A DNA stretch of 64,000 bases from Bufo bufo (Eukaryota; Chordata; Amphibia; Anura; Bufonidae), in the NCBI RefSeq assembly GCF_905171765.1, contig NC_053391.1, forward strand, positions 690,055,257 through 690,119,256, given 5' to 3'. Of the stretch, positions 10,484 to 21,160 are shown piece by piece. The translations under genes were made by a program, and so were the position numbers. The notes beneath the pieces are model-generated. The model worked only from the letters and a program-made list of their open reading frames with translations, was not told the DNA's origin and ran no database searches. Position 1 is the first letter of the stretch. Each line of letters starts with the position of its first letter.

Positions 10484-13400
10484 TTAAACGTGGTCTTCAC
10501 AGGTGTTGAATTCCTCCGAGATCCATGCCTCGTTCATTTTTAGAAATGTGAGGTTGTCCACACTGTCGTGAGCTAGGCGAGCTAGGCGAGTGCGCTTATT
10601 GGTCCCCCCTGCTGCGCTGAACATCCTTTTGGACAAAACACTGGACGAGGGGCAAGCCAACAGTTCTATGGCAAATTGTGCCAGCTCTGGCCACAGGTCA
10701 AGTCTGCACACCCAGTAGTCCAGGTGTTCCTCGCTTCTCAGAGCGTCCACATCGTCCGTTAACCCGATGTAGGCGCTCCCTGAGGCTGGATCAGGAGGGC
10801 GGCTGTCGATGGGTTGGCTGCAAGAATGATCTGATATCTGAAGTGACCAACACATCTTCAAACCGCCCTCTTCTTGCATGCTCTGTTGGATTGGTATCCG
10901 CAACTGTTTCTCTGTGAGTGGAAATTCCTCTGCCAGCGCTCGCAAAAGCAGAATGCAGCATTTCTCGAAGCAAGGCCTGTAAGTGCTGCATTCTGACAGC
11001 CCTCTGTGATGCTGGTAACATGTCCGCCATTTTTGTGATTGTACCGGGGGTCTAAGTACGTTGCCACCCAGTACTGGTCCTTTCCCCTTATGCTTTTTAT
11101 ACGGGGGTCCCTCTTCAAACACTGGAGCATGAAGGCCCCCTGCTCATCGTCCAGGATAATGTCGTCTTCGGTCTCCTTCCCCCAGCCACGGACAACACCA
11201 GGGATCCCAGAAACGTTTAAAGCATGCTCTTCTTGCTCCTCCTCCGCCCCAGCACCATCCTCCTCTGACTCCTCTTCAGACTCCTGTTGACTTGTCTCAG
11301 ATGGAGTAGCCCCCCCTGGGAATTCATCCAGCATTGAGACTTCCTCATCTTCCTGCTCCTCGACGGCTTGATCAATGACACGACGCAATGCACGCTCCAG
11401 AAAGAAGGCGTAAGGTACGATGTCACTGATGGAGTCCTGGCTGCGACTGACAAGTTTGGTGATCTCATCAAATGGCCGCAGAAGTCTGCATGTGTCACAC
11501 ATGAGCAGTCACTAGCGCGGTGGAAAAAAAACAAGCTCCCCAGAACCTGTCCTGCCGCAGAGTTCGTACAGGTAGTCGTTAACTGCACGTTTCTGTTGGA
11601 GCAGCCTATCAAGCATATACAAGGTGGAGTTCCAGCGCGTCGGGCAGTCACAAATCAGACGTCTGACGAGCAAGTGGTGTCTCCGCTGAATGTCAGCAAG
11701 GCGAGCCATGGCCGTGTAATATCTTCTAAAATGGCGACAGATTTTCCTGGCCTGCCGCAAGACGTCCTGAACCCCGGGGTATTTGGCAACGAATCGCTGC
11801 ACAATTAAGTTCAAGACGTGTGCCATGCACGGAACGTGTGTCATTTTGCCCTGTTTCAGTGCGCTCAGCAGATTGGCACCGTTGTCGCACACCACTTTAC
11901 CAACTGTCAAATTGAGCGGGGTTAGCCACTGATCGGTCTGTGACCGCAGAGCTGAAAGGAGTGCAGGACCGGTGTGGCTCTTGGCTTCCAGGCACAACAG
12001 CCGCAGCACAGCATGGCAACGTCTCACCTGGCACGTCGAATAGGTTCTGGGGAGCTTGGGGGTGCAGCGGAAGAGGCGGTAGCAGCGGAAAAGGAGGAGT
12101 CAGCCGAGGAGGAGACGGAGGATGGAGTAGGAGGAGGAGAAGAAACAGGCCTGCATGCAATCCATGGCGATAACACCAAATCCACACGGGTGCCACAGGT
12201 TGCATGCTTGACGGCCATCAAAAGGTTCACCCAGTGGGCAGTAAAAGTTATGTACCTTCCCTGCCCCTGTTTGCTAGACCACGTGTCTGTCGTCAGATGT
12301 ATCTTGGCACCGACACTGTGTGCCAGAGATACATTCACTTGCCGCTGAACGTGGCCATATAGCTCCGGGATGCCCTTCTGGAAGAAATATTTCCTTCCGG
12401 GTACCTTCCATTGCAGTGTGCCAATGGCCTCCGAGTCCACCAGGTTATATGGCAGTAGTTGGCGGGCTAGCAGTTCCGACAAGCCCGTGGTCAGCCGTTG
12501 GGCAAGAGGGTTATCCGGCATCATCATCTTTTTACGCTCGAACATTTGGGCCACGGAAGCCTGCTTTTGCCAGATGAACGTGACAACGGCACGGTGGAAG
12601 GTGGAGTGGAGGACAATTCGGAGGAGAGAGGAGAAGGAGAAGAGGCAGGATGTGGAGCACCAGGAGTGTGTCTTTGTGGGTTCTGACGGTGTTGCTCCCA
12701 CTGGGCTCGGTGATGGGAGGCCAGGTGCCTTCTTAAGGCGGTCGTCCCTAGTTGAGTGTTGGGCTTACAGTGACTTATGCGTTGACAGCACAGGCTGCAG
12801 ATGGCAACACTATTGTCAGCAGCGGACACGTTAAAAAAAGCCCACACTGCGGAACCATGTGCCGGCGTCCTGGGAACGCCCGTTGTGACCGTGCATGGTG
12901 GATGGCTTGCTCCAGATACATTTGCAGTGTGCTTTTTGCCTTCTGTGCACTGCGAGTTCTGCCTGCTTCTCATCCTTCTCCTCACTATCTGCTGCTCCGT
13001 CTCTCCCTCTGAACTCCCCTCCTCTTCCTCTCTTGTGGGCACCCACGTGACGTCCATCGACACGTCATCATCGTCACCTTCACCACCACTGACATTAGAG
13101 ATCTCGGAGTAGGCAGCAACAGCGGGGACCACCCTCCTTGGGCTGATCTGGGTACTGTCGTCAGACCGCTGGGTGGCGGCTGTTGCTACCTCCTCATCCG
13201 ATGCCAAGAATGTCTGCGCATCGGTAAGGTCTGGGAATGGATGGGAAAATAATTCCTCTGACTCGAGCGGAGGGGATATGATGGTGATTTTGGGGGTGCA
13301 CACAGCAGAGAGTGAAGAGGGTGCAGATAGAGAGGATGAGGAGGGTGCAAAAGCGGAAGACTGAGTGAGCCACTTAACCAACTCTGGTGCGTCCTTTGAT

Positions 13401-13506
13401 GTAATCGCACGCACCTTGTGCACCTTCCCACTTAGGCTCCGGCCTGGTGCACCTGCCCGACCCCTACCACCCCTGTGGAATGGCCTGCCTCTTCCTCTGC
13501 CTGTCA
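10484..13506 (-). pseudogene. BED-zinc-finger hAT transposase (broken)
   Basis: Minus-strand pieces of one transposase in order. The N-terminus starts MTGRGRGRPFHRGG at 13506. A BED finger lies near 12733-12870 (AVWAFFNV, CSLCCQ, LRRHLASHH). The DDE/RNase-H-like part has LTTDTWSSKQ (about 12330), VCDNGANLLSALKQG, PCMAHVLNLIVQ and CPTRWNSTLYMLDRLLQQ (11512-12027). The hATC dimerisation region has WPELAQFAIELLACPSSSVLSKRMFSAAG (split here: WPELAQFAIELLACP, then SSVLSKRMFSAAG), ending near 10484. Frames change near 12524-12700, 12027, 11510 and 10860-11120, so no intact protein remains. Family is certain; the copy is dead. Confidence 0.85.
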
Positions 13507-13705
13507 TTTCCAAAATGACCCTGTGACAAAAGTCCCTATAGAAGAGCAGTATTTGTGGAAGCAGGTATATCACACCCCGCTTCAATCAGTATTTTGTGGA
13601 GGCAACTGGTAGATCACACGAGTTGCAATGATTTGTTCCAATAACGCTTGTCCCTCTATATACCTGCGGTATCGCAGCAGAACCGCACACAACTGCTGCA
13701 CAATA

Positions 13706-15268
13706 CACTGCGTGCAGAATTATTAGGCAAATGAGTATTTTGACCACATCATCCTCTTTATGCATGTTGTCTTACTCCAAGCTGTATAGGCTCGAAAGCC
13801 TACTACCAATTAAGCATATTAGGTGATGTGCATCTCTGTAATGAGAAGGGGTGTGGTCTAATGACATCAACACCCTATATCAGGTGTGCATAATTATTAG
13901 GCAACTTCCTTTCCTTTGGCAAAATGGGTCAAAAGAAGGACTTGACAGGCTCAGAAAAGTCAAAAATAGTGAGATATCTTGCAGAGGGATGCAGCACTCT
14001 TAAAATTGCAAAGCTTCTGAAGCGTGATCATGGAACAATCAAGCGTTTCATTCAAAATAGTCAACAGGGTCGCAAGAAGCGTGTGGAAAAACCAAGGCGC
14101 AAAATAACTGCCCATGAACTGAGAAAAGTCAAGCGTGCAGCTGCCAAGATGCCACTTGCCACCAGTTTGGCCATATTTCAGAGCTGCAACATCACTGGAG
14201 TGCCCAAAAGCACAAGGTGTGCAATACTCAGAGACATGGCCAAGGTAAGAAAGGCTGAAAGACGACCACCACTGAACAAGACACACAAGCTGAAACGTCA
14301 AGACTGGGCCAAGAAATATCTCAAGACTGATTTTTCTAAGGTTTTATGGACTGATGAAATGAGAGTGAGTCTTGATGGGCCAGATGGATGGGCCCGTGGC
14401 TGGATTGGTAAAGGGCAGAGAGCTCCAGTCCGACTCAGACGCCAGCAAGGTGGAGGTGGAGTACTGGTTTGGGCTGGTATCATCAAAGATGAGCTTGTGG
14501 GGCCTTTTCGGGTTGAGGATGGAGTCAAGCTCAACTCCCAGTCCTACTGCCAGTTTCTGGAAGACACCTTCTTCAAGCAGTGGTACAGGAAGAAGTCTGC
14601 ATCCTTCAAGAAAAACATGATTTTCATGCAGGACAATGCTCCATCACACGCGTCCAAGTACTCCACAGCGTGGCTGGCAAGAAAGGGTATAAAAGAAGAA
14701 AATCTAATGACATGGCCTCCTTGTTCACCTGATCTGAACCCCATTGAGAACCTGTGGTCCATCATCAAATGTAAGATTTACAAGGAGGGAAAACAGTACA
14801 CCTCTCTGAACAGTGTCTGGGAGGCTGTGGTTGCTGCTGCACGCAATGTTGATGGTGAACAGATCAAAACACTGACAGAATCCATGGATGGCAGGCTTTT
14901 GAGTGTCCTTGCAAAGAAAGGTGGCTATATTGGTCACTGATTTGTTTTTGTTTTGTTTTTGAATGTCAGAAATGTATATTTGTGAATGTTGAGATGTTAT
15001 ATTGGTTTCACTGGTAAAAATAAATAATTGAAATGGGTATATATTTGTTTTTTGTTAAGTTGCCTAATAATTATGCACAGTAATAGTCACCTGCACACAC
15101 AGATATCCCCCTAAAATAGCAAAAACTAAAAACAAACTAAAGACTACTTCCAAAAATATTCAGCTTTGATATTAATGAGTTTTTTGGGTTCATTGAGAAC
15201 ATGGTTGTTGTTCAATAATAAAATTAATCCTCAAAAATACAACTGGCCTAATAATTCTGCACTCCCTG
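13706..15268 (+). mobile_element. Tc1/mariner DD37E element, apparently complete
   Basis: The right end reads, on the inverse strand, CAGGGAGTGCAGAATTATTA. The left end at 13706 reads CACTGCGTGCAGAATTATTA, with three changes. TA flanks both sides (13704-13705, 15269-15270). The element is 1563 bp and holds one uninterrupted transposase gene. Internal repeats of the motif TAATTATTAGGCAA near 13890-13905 and its inverse near 15060 suggest an IR/DR-type end structure. It is inserted upstream of the hAT coding region. Few lesions suggest recent insertion. Confidence 0.92.
13924..14940 (+). CDS. Tc1-like DD37E transposase, 338 aa
   Basis: Cut-and-paste transposase that binds the element's terminal repeats and cuts at TA. 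The frame is intact from ATG 13924 to TGA 14938. The N-terminus holds paired helix-turn-helix regions (about residues 1-110: LAEGCSTLKIAKLLKRDHGT, then a basic GRKKR stretch). Catalytic residues are D144 (WTDE), D237 (MQDNAPSH) and E275 (NPIENLW). There are 37 residues between D237 and E275, so this is DD37E rather than the usual Tc1 DD34E. Length is normal for the superfamily. A DD37E group (named TRT, from memory) is known in vertebrates and would fit. Activity is not shown by sequence alone. Confidence 0.95.
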   Translation: MGQKKDLTGSEKSKIVRYLAEGCSTLKIAKLLKRDHGTIKRFIQNSQQGRKKRVEKPRRKITAHELRKVKRAAAKMPLATSLAIFQSCNITGVPKSTRCAILRDMAKVRKAERRPPLNKTHKLKRQDWAKKYLKTDFSKVLWTDEMRVSLDGPDGWARGWIGKGQRAPVRLRRQQGGGGVLVWAGIIKDELVGPFRVEDGVKLNSQSYCQFLEDTFFKQWYRKKSASFKKNMIFMQDNAPSHASKYSTAWLARKGIKEENLMTWPPCSPDLNPIENLWSIIKCKIYKEGKQYTSLNSVWEAVVAAARNVDGEQIKTLTESMDGRLLSVLAKKGGYIGH

Positions 15269-15663
15269 TACAAATGCACTATAATATACTGTCTAACATA
15301 GAAAGTATATTATAAGTATATCACACCTATCGATATCAAACCTATACCAGTCCTTAAAAAGACTTTTGTGGCCCTATTAGCTAGCGTTTGGTGTCCCTAA
15401 CAGCCTGTCCCTGCTCCACACAGCAACCTCTCCCTACACTGGGAAAATACTGAATGTAAAATGGCGGCCAGATCGGGTTTATTTATAGGGTAGGGGGTAT
15501 GTCCATGTGCTGAAACATCTCAATTGGCTGTCCTGTCCCACCTGACGGATGTGTCATTGGTCAAAGTTCTTCACAATGTAAAAGAATATGGCGCCGGCGG
15601 ACATCGGCAACGAGCAAAGCTCGCCGCGAAACAACCGCCGGGCGAACCGCAAGGCCATCTCTA

Positions 15664-16085
15664 CTCTCAGCTGCTATGCAATAAACCTGGCAGCAAAAGC
15701 AAGTCACAGTGTATATACTAGACTACACTGCTCTGACTTGGTTCCTGTCAATGTCGCTCCTCCTGATTGGCTCCGGCTGACTGCAAAGCATTACGGGCAC
15801 TGCCCAGGATCATATTATCCTCCTTCTTCATCTTCTCTGCCCCACTGTGCTGTCTCTTTATTTGTTAAATGGGAGATCCCCCCCCCTTCCCCCTTCTTGG
15901 AACAATACGGCCAAATTGAAACATAAAAGTTTCTCTGGAACGTCAAGGTTTTGGGAAAGCTAAATGAATTCTTATGATATGGTCTGTGCAGAAGGAGAGG
16001 TACTAAATATTAATGTCTCCATACAGCCTGCTCTCTCCTCTCCTCTGCCCTATAATAGCCGTTTTGCTCTATTTAACATAATTCC
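15664..16085. other. Unidentified DNA, no gene seen
   Basis: Flank of the hAT element. It contains a C-run near 15878 and a CTCT-rich tract near 16030. I see no transposon protein, RNA gene or convincing exon. Confidence 0.5.
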
Positions 16086-16089
16086 TCAA

Positions 16090-17745
16090 GACATTCATAG
16101 TTGCTCTTTTTTTGCAGTGATTTCAGAGAATCTGGACAACTGCAGAGAGTGAAAAATATACAGGAAAAAAACATATGCTTTACTTAAAAACATAATATCT
16201 TTGCCTTGACTAAAGCATTGATATGGTGTACATCAGACTGAAACTCCTGTCCCTTCGAGCTCCCGAGAAATGCTGCTTGGCTGATCTACAAAACAATCCA
16301 TTCTTCAATCTTCTGAGCTCCGCAGTGCAGAATGCTTATCCGTTGCATCTAATGACTACACCTTCCAGTCTATTGCAATTTTTTTCCGTTGTTATTAAAG
16401 TTTTTGTATCCTGGCTTTTCAGTGATTGCATAGATTATGAGCAGCTACAATATCAAGATAGAGGCAGAGGAGAAAGTGGAAAGTATTATTATTACATAAT
16501 ATTATTATATAAAGATATTATTCTTTAGCAAGATTTGCTCTAAAGTTTATTAACTTTACATTGACTATGAATCTATGGTAAAAAAATAAAATAACTGTAG
16601 GTATTTTTTTTATATCCAATTGAAACTGGGCTGAAAATCTTGGCCCTCTGAACTCCAAGAAATGTTGCTTGGCTGATCTACAAAACAATCCATTCTCCAA
16701 ACTTCTGAGCAACATGATACAGAACGATTATCCGTTGCGTCGAATGATCACGCGTTCCAGTAGGTTGCCATGTTTATTGTATTATTTAGTACTAGTTAAA
16801 CCCATAACGTTCGTTGTTATTTTGTCACCGCCACTTCTGTGAGAAGATCTGACAGACGTCCTTCTCTACCTCTTGCATGATGTTCTTTGTTTTAGTTTCA
16901 CTTTCTCATCTCATTTCCTTCTCCCAGGTGTCACCTATTTAGACTAATCCTCTTTCCTTTATAATCCCTCCCATACTGCCTCACTTTGCGGTTTATACTA
17001 CTTCCTGGATTGAAGTGTTCACTGCTGGAGACTTCTGCTGCTGCTTGTTCAGATAAGTCCTTTCATGTATTGCGTTTCCTTTCTGACTTGATTCTAGGTG
17101 ACCCTGACTCCCTCCGTATTAAGTGCAGGGTGACGGTGTTCGTGTCCCCTCACTATTATAGGGTTTTCAGGTGTCACACAGTCTAGGTACGAGGGCATGC
17201 AATCGTCTACCTCTGAGACCCTTGTATGTACTTAGCAGTCAGGGTGAGCTCTTAGGGTTTTATACGGGTCACCTATATGCTCCTTAGTTTGGGATCAAGC
17301 CAGTCGGATGTTTATCCATAACTTCCAGCTATCTGCAACATCATCCGTGACATATTTCCTTTTATCAAACTTTTGTATTGTTCATTTTGACTCGTTAATC
17401 TGTTTTTTCAGTGAGTGCAGAGATTCTGAGAACTTACAGAGTGCAATAGCAAAATATAGGCAGAAAAGAGACATTTGATAAGTGGAGACATATTATTAAC
17501 AAGATGGATCTATGGTAAAAAAAACAAAAAACTGTAGGTATGTTTTATACCTAACTGAAGCTGGGCTAAACACCTAGACTATTCCTAGAGCTACAAGAAA
17601 TCTTGATTGTCCAGACTACAAAACAATTCACTCTCCAAATCTCGGAGCACCACGATACGGAATGTTTACCCATTGCGTCCAATGATCCTGCGTTCCAGTT
17701 TATTATATTTTTACTAGCCAAGCCCACAAGGTGAATTGTGTACTT
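16090..17745. repeat. Triplicated diverged repeat of about 0.4 kb
   Basis: Three diverged copies share the same ordered blocks: TTTTTCAGTGA(T/G)TGCA, then 'GTAAAAAAA...AACTGTAGGTAT', then CTACAAAACAAT(C)CA, then CGTTCCAG(T). The last anchor blocks fall near 16290, 16680 and 17615. Copies 1 and 2 are about 390 bp apart; copy 3 follows after about 550 bp of extra DNA. No ends, target duplications or proteins are visible, so the type is unknown. Confidence 0.7.
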
Positions 17746-18460
17746 TTAGATGTTTTGTATTGTTCCTACAAGACATAGGCTACTGAACTGAGAATCCTGA
17801 GCATTTGAGCAGATGAAGCCTCCTGGCTCAAGACTCTGCTCGAAACCCCCAAGTGTATCCGCAAGTCAACACCAAGAGCAGATTGAATGCAGGTGGACAA
17901 GCTGATAGACTTGGAAGCCGCCATAGCCGCAGCAGCAGCCGCTTCCCAGCTGCTGTTGCTGAAATACGTAATATCCATGAGCACAGCGAGCAAAAACAAA
18001 ACATCTTTTTGTGATCTCCAGTTTTTTTTCGCTTCTTGTCAAGGAGTGAAATTAAAAGCACGTTGTATTCAGGCGCTATGGAAGGAGCCAAATTTCGACT
18101 TTTCTTGCACAGTGACTGTGATGATCTCTTGGCTCTTGACAACTTTGCACTTCCACATCTTGCTTTGTAATCGCAAACCTCATTATCTGATGTGTTTATG
18201 TTTTTACAACTTTCTTTTATTTCATGGCGAAGCCCAAAATTTGGAGAGGAAGTCCCGTAGATTTCATACGTTGTTCTAAAGAATTTTCCGGCGATTGCAG
18301 ATAGTGTCTGGGGGGGGGGGGGGAAACGAGGAGAATTCCATCAGTAATGGTGAGCAATGTTGGGATGCAATCATGTCTTCTCATTCAACAGAAACAGGGT
18401 TGTGTATAGACAAGGCTGAGGCACCTGGGCAAACATTTTTTGGGTGACTGTCCTTTCCCC
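17746..18460. other. Unidentified DNA, no gene seen
   Basis: It contains a GC-rich imperfect repeat (GCCGCAGCAGCAGCCGC near 17925) and a poly-G run near 18310. Short open frames exist on both strands but show no conserved domain. Confidence 0.4.
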
Positions 18461-18499
18461 TTACCTGGCCATAGACATTAGGCGAACGTTTCCAACAGA

Positions 18500-18790
18500 G
18501 AACAGCCAGAGTTCACTGGATGCATTAATGCCGGATCCGGTACCAAGTAGTCCGGAAATTGCTGCATCACCGGATCCTGTTTTCTGATCTGCGCATGCGC
18601 AGTTCTTCCTAGCTGTGAAAATAATTAAATACTGCATGCAAATTAATACCGCAATGCATAATTTTAACGGATTCGCGGATCCGTAAAAAAAATGATATCT
18701 GTTTGCATACGGATTTCCGGATCCGGCAGGCAGTTCTGGCAAAGGAACTGCCTGCCGGATTCTTCTAATGCTAGTGTGAAAGTAGCCCAA
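18500..18790. mobile_element. MITE fragment with right end CTAGTGTGAAAGTAGCC
   Basis: The right end (about 18770-18786) matches the MITE ends at 7010 and 19455. The interior has inverted pairs (CCGGATCCG..., CAGGCAGTTC / GAACTGCCTG). A matching left end is not clear, so the left limit is approximate. Confidence 0.5.
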
Positions 18791-19075
18791 GTCACAGTTC
18801 CTATGCTGTAATAACAGTGCCTATATAATGTTGCCATATGGTATCTACATGATAGTGCCATATAGTGGTTAAATAACTATATAGTACTGAAATAATGTAG
18901 CTTATTAACAATACTGCCATATATTGCTGAATAACAGTAGTGTACACGACCTACGTACTGTATATAATGCTGCAGAATGGTGCCATATAGTGCTCAAATA
19001 GCACTGCTATATGGTACTACAACAATATATAACTATAATGTCCCTAATTAATAATGCCAACGTAAATTGCCAGCT

Positions 19076-19459
19076 GAGGCTGCTCTCACACTGGCGTTTT
19101 GGCGTTCCGTTTGTGAGATCCGTCATCCGTCACAAACGGTCCAAAACGGATCAGTTTTGCCCCAATGCATTCTGAATGGAAAAGGATCCGCTCAGAATGC
19201 ATCAGTTTGGCTCCGTTTCGCCTCCATTCCGCCCTGGAGGCCGCCTGCAGCGTTTTGCTGTCCGCCTGACGAAGCGGAGTAAAACGGATCCGTCGTGACA
19301 CACAATGTAAGTCAATGGGGACGGATCCGTCTTGGCTATGTCACAGATAATACAAACGGATCCGTTCATGACGGATGCATGCGGTTGTATTATTGTAACG
19401 GAAGCGTTTTTTGCAGATCCATGATGGATCCGCCAAAAAACGCTAGTGTGAAAGTAGCC
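19076..19459. mobile_element. MITE with GGCTnCTnTCACACTnGCGTTTT ends
   Basis: The left end AGGCTGCTCTCACACTGGCG and right end, inverse AGGCTACTTTCACACTAGCG, are terminal inverse repeats. The interior is rich in GGATCC and CCGT palindromes. It directly abuts the next MITE at 19463. Same end type as 6782-7017. Confidence 0.75.
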
Positions 19460-19462
19460 TTA

Positions 19463-19791
19463 GGCCTCATGCACACGACCGTTGTTCGGGTCCGCATCCG
19501 AGCCGCAGTTTTGGCGGCTCGGGTGCGGACTCATTCACTTCAATGGGGCCGCAAAAGATGCGAACAGCACTCTGCGTGCTGTCCGCATCCATTGCTCCGT
19601 TCCGTGGCCCCGCAAAAAAAAAAATATATAACATGTCCTATTCTTGTCCATTTTGCGGACAAGAATAGGCATTTCTACAATGGGCCGCCCGTTCCGTTCC
19701 GCAAATTGCGGAAATCACACGAGTGGCTTCCGTTTTTTGCGGATCCGCGGTTTGCGGACCGCAAAAATGGCACGGTCGTGTGCATGAGGCC
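19463..19791. mobile_element. MITE with GGCCTCATGCACACGACCGT ends
   Basis: The left end GGCCTCATGCACACGACCGT is mirrored by the right end CACGGTCGTGTGCATGAGGCC (18 or more matching bases). TTA flanks both sides (19460-19462, 19792-19794), a 3-bp duplication that fits a PIF/Harbinger-type MITE. The interior has GCGGACAAGAATAGG paired with its inverse. No protein. Confidence 0.8.
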
Positions 19792-19794
19792 TTA

Positions 19795-20888
19795 TAGTAA
19801 TGTACAATGTCTCTATAATGCTGCCATATGGTGCCTACATAATGCTGCTGTATATTTTGCTCAAATAACTATTTAGTACTGAAATAATACGGCTATATAG
19901 TTCCCAGTGAATAATACCACCCTATATTGCCAAATACCAGTACTCTACAGGGCTTGTATAATGCTGCCCCATGGTGTCTTCATAATACTGCCATATAGTG
20001 CTCAAATAATACTGCTGAAATAATGTAATGAAATAATTCAGCTATAGAGTGCCTGATTAATAATACCTCCACAAACTTCGATTTTGTAAGTATGTCCATA
20101 CGTTATTTTGTGTGACTGTATGTGGCGGGGGCTGGAGACCCCTCAATAATGGCCTCCCCAGGTCTGTTGCCCAGTTTATCCATGCTATAATCCAGTCTTA
20201 ACTGGGCTCATGCAGATCAGTGTTTGTCCATTTATTTCAATGGAAGAATGCCGCCATCTACAGCAAGACCCCCATCAGTTGGGGCTGATAGATGGGGGGG
20301 CCTGATTTGGGGACCACATGGACTTGACTTGTCCGGTTCCCTCGTTTTGTCTCCGAAGCTTGAGGCTTATTAATTAGAGAAAAGCTTGAATCTCACTTCC
20401 TAGAAAGCGACATCATTCACGCCTAATGTGCCGCGCCGACAGCAGCCAATCGATTATCTGAAGGATGGAAAAGATTTCGACATATGAATGGTTCCTGAGA
20501 TAAATGAGACACAAAGGAGAGAGCTATCCGATATCCGGGGCTCAGTGCAGGAGGCGTCCGGGAGTGAGCGCCACATAGGTCCAAGTCCGGCATATTTTGA
20601 AGCTTATACAGATCAGGCGAGGAAATGGTTATGGGCTTAGGGCGAAGAAGAACTTGACTGGTGGAGATAATGTTTCCAGCGGAAAATCCCAACATCAGTG
20701 TAAGAGAAGTGAGAATATTCCGCAAGGTTTTAGCTTTTGTTTTCCTTTCCAGGAATTTTCCTCTGTTTATTCGAGAATAGAAGGCGTTGGATTTCCCATT
20801 GACTATATTAACAAGTCCCTCATCCATCCAGGGGCCCATGTAACATTACATCGTTGGCACCCTCGCAGATGCATTATGGTTACAGTCC
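19795..20888. other. Unidentified DNA, no gene seen
   Basis: The first 250 bp repeat short motifs such as CATATAGTGCTCAAATAA, also seen around 18790-19070, suggesting a low-copy degenerate tandem repeat that the two MITEs entered. A 138-codon minus frame at 20423-20839 has no recognisable domain. Confidence 0.4.
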
Positions 20889-21122
20889 CTCACAGATAGT
20901 GTTGAGCGAACCCGAACTGCAAAGCTCGGGTCCGTACCGAACTTTGCGAGTTCAGGGACTCGGACCCGAACCCGAACTTTGCAGCAAAAGTTTGGGTTCG
21001 AGTTCGGTGTTCAGGCATTTAATAAAGCTTGTTGAAAGGCTGCAGGTCAGCCAATCAACGAGCTTTTAAGCTGTGGGCGCTTAGAAGCCATCACAGCCAT
21101 GCCTACTAATGGCATGGCTGCG

Positions 21123-21160
21123 ATTGGCCGGTGCATCATGTGACCCAGCCTCTATACAAG
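21123..21160 (+). promoter_or_regulatory. Probable hAT promoter (CCAAT / TATA-like)
   Basis: ATTGG (an inverted CCAAT box) at 21123 is followed about 25 bp later by CTATACAAG, a degraded TATA box. The related hAT near 58500 has the same layout with an intact TATATAAGC. Function is inferred from this conservation. Confidence 0.5.

Larger units (their letters stand above)
10240..15663 (-). mobile_element. Decayed hAT transposon, minus strand
   Basis: The right (5') end is inferred at 15663, where the inverse strand reads TAGAGATGGCCTTGCGGTTC, a hAT-like terminus. The left end was not found and may lie upstream of the 9466-10234 element. It encodes a broken BED-finger hAT transposase (10484-13506) and is interrupted by a Tc1-like element (13706-15268). 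About 250 bp of AT-rich, presumably 3' non-coding DNA (10240-10483) holds a repeated 'CGTGGTC(G/T)TCACAGGTGTTG'. Confidence 0.7.

Noticed and set aside
17887..18279. Plus frame with an alanine-rich start
   Set aside because: Low-complexity GCC/GCA run, no domain, ends in AT-rich sequence; not a convincing gene.
20423..20839. 138-codon minus-strand frame
   Set aside because: No domain, no homologue recognised and no supporting context; likely chance.
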